A stretch of 6,507 bases of DNA from contig DAOVBS010000035.1 in assembly GCA_030670425.1 (NCBI GenBank), positions 1 to 6,507 on the forward strand, written 5' to 3'. This stretch comes from Chloroflexota bacterium (lineage in GTDB: Bacteria; Chloroflexota; Dehalococcoidia; GIF9; AB-539-J10). A model generated the notes under the pieces. The model did no database searches, was not told the origin of the DNA, and saw only the letters and a list, made by a program, of their open reading frames with translations. Shown here in pieces: positions 6,342 through 6,507 of this stretch (position 1 is the first letter of the stretch; every line of letters starts with the position of its first letter). The position numbers and the translations under genes were made by a program.

Positions 6342-6350
6342 AGCTCGACA

Positions 6351-6507
6351 ATGCCTGAGTTGCCCGAAGTAGAGACAATCAAGCACGAACTCTCGCCACA
6401 GATAGTGGGACGTAGCTTCACCAGCGTCATTGTCTTTGACTGCAAGATAGTGTCCGGGATGTCGACGGCGGAACTCCGCCAGCAACTGATCGGGCAGATG
6501 GTGTGTG
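6351..6507 (+). CDS. mutM: Formamidopyrimidine-DNA glycosylase (Fpg/MutM), N-terminal part only (runs off the right edge)
   Basis: The first 52 codons are present, open to the window edge. The protein begins MPELPEVETI, the hallmark N-terminus of the Fpg family. After removal of Met, the exposed Pro (P2) is the Schiff-base nucleophile, and E3 and E6 are the conserved acidic residues beside it. The enzyme removes 8-oxoguanine and formamidopyrimidines and cleaves the strand by beta/delta elimination. The catalytic Lys hairpin, the helix-two-turn-helix and the C-terminal zinc finger lie beyond the window. The opening PELPEVET with an intact Pro-Glu pair favours MutM over endonuclease VIII (Nei, usually PEGPE). 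The start is fixed by the catalytic Pro; no ribosome-binding site precedes it, and the promoter sits directly upstream. The product is functionally linked to PolA, encoded on the same strand 2.4 kb upstream. Confidence 0.93.
   Translation, partial: MPELPEVETIKHELSPQIVGRSFTSVIVFDCKIVSGMSTAELRQQLIGQMVC

Overview
This window is chromosomal housekeeping DNA from a bacterium, about 55% GC by eye and gene-dense, with no gap longer than about 100 bp. The mix of genes suggests an anaerobe: an NfnAB-type NADH/ferredoxin/NADP+ oxidoreductase pair next to PolA, MutM, Der and ornithine carbamoyltransferase. The PolA looks like an early-branching bacterial form with a degenerate proofreading domain. My best guess is an uncultured Chloroflexota lineage of the Dehalococcoidia type. 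This rests on overall protein style and gene company, not on a database match.

Layout. Positions 1-1167 (minus strand) hold an argF-der pair. argF (ornithine carbamoyltransferase) comes first, and der (ribosome-assembly GTPase) follows after 10 bp and runs off the left edge. A 47-bp divergent promoter region (1168-1214) separates argF from polA (1215-3986, plus strand). polA encodes a full-length 923-residue DNA polymerase I. Its flap-exonuclease and polymerase domains look intact, and its 3'-5' exonuclease domain has lost key acidic residues. polA ends 23 bp from the end of a convergent minus-strand pair, nfnA-nfnB (6254 down to 4010, overlapping by 8 bp). A 96-bp divergent promoter region (6255-6350) follows, then the first 52 codons of mutM (plus strand), which runs off the right edge.

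How the genes work together. ArgF makes citrulline for arginine synthesis. Der helps 50S subunit maturation. PolA and MutM are natural partners in base-excision repair: MutM removes oxidised purines and PolA fills the gap. NfnAB links NADH, NADPH and reduced ferredoxin pools. The nfnAB pair sits in the opposite orientation between polA and mutM, which are directly linked in some other bacteria.

I found no undescribed multi-gene system. The points most worth a second look are: (i) a strong GC-rich palindrome of about 39 nt inside polA, in frame, whose length matches a 12-residue insertion in the dead exonuclease domain; (ii) -10 promoter elements placed almost on top of the start codons of argF, polA and mutM, none of which has a Shine-Dalgarno sequence, implying leaderless or near-leaderless mRNAs, whereas nfnA, nfnB and der have ribosome-binding sites; (iii) an Asp in place of the usual Glu at the PolA sugar-gate position; and (iv) substitutions in the substrate loop of ArgF and the [2Fe-2S] loop of NfnA.
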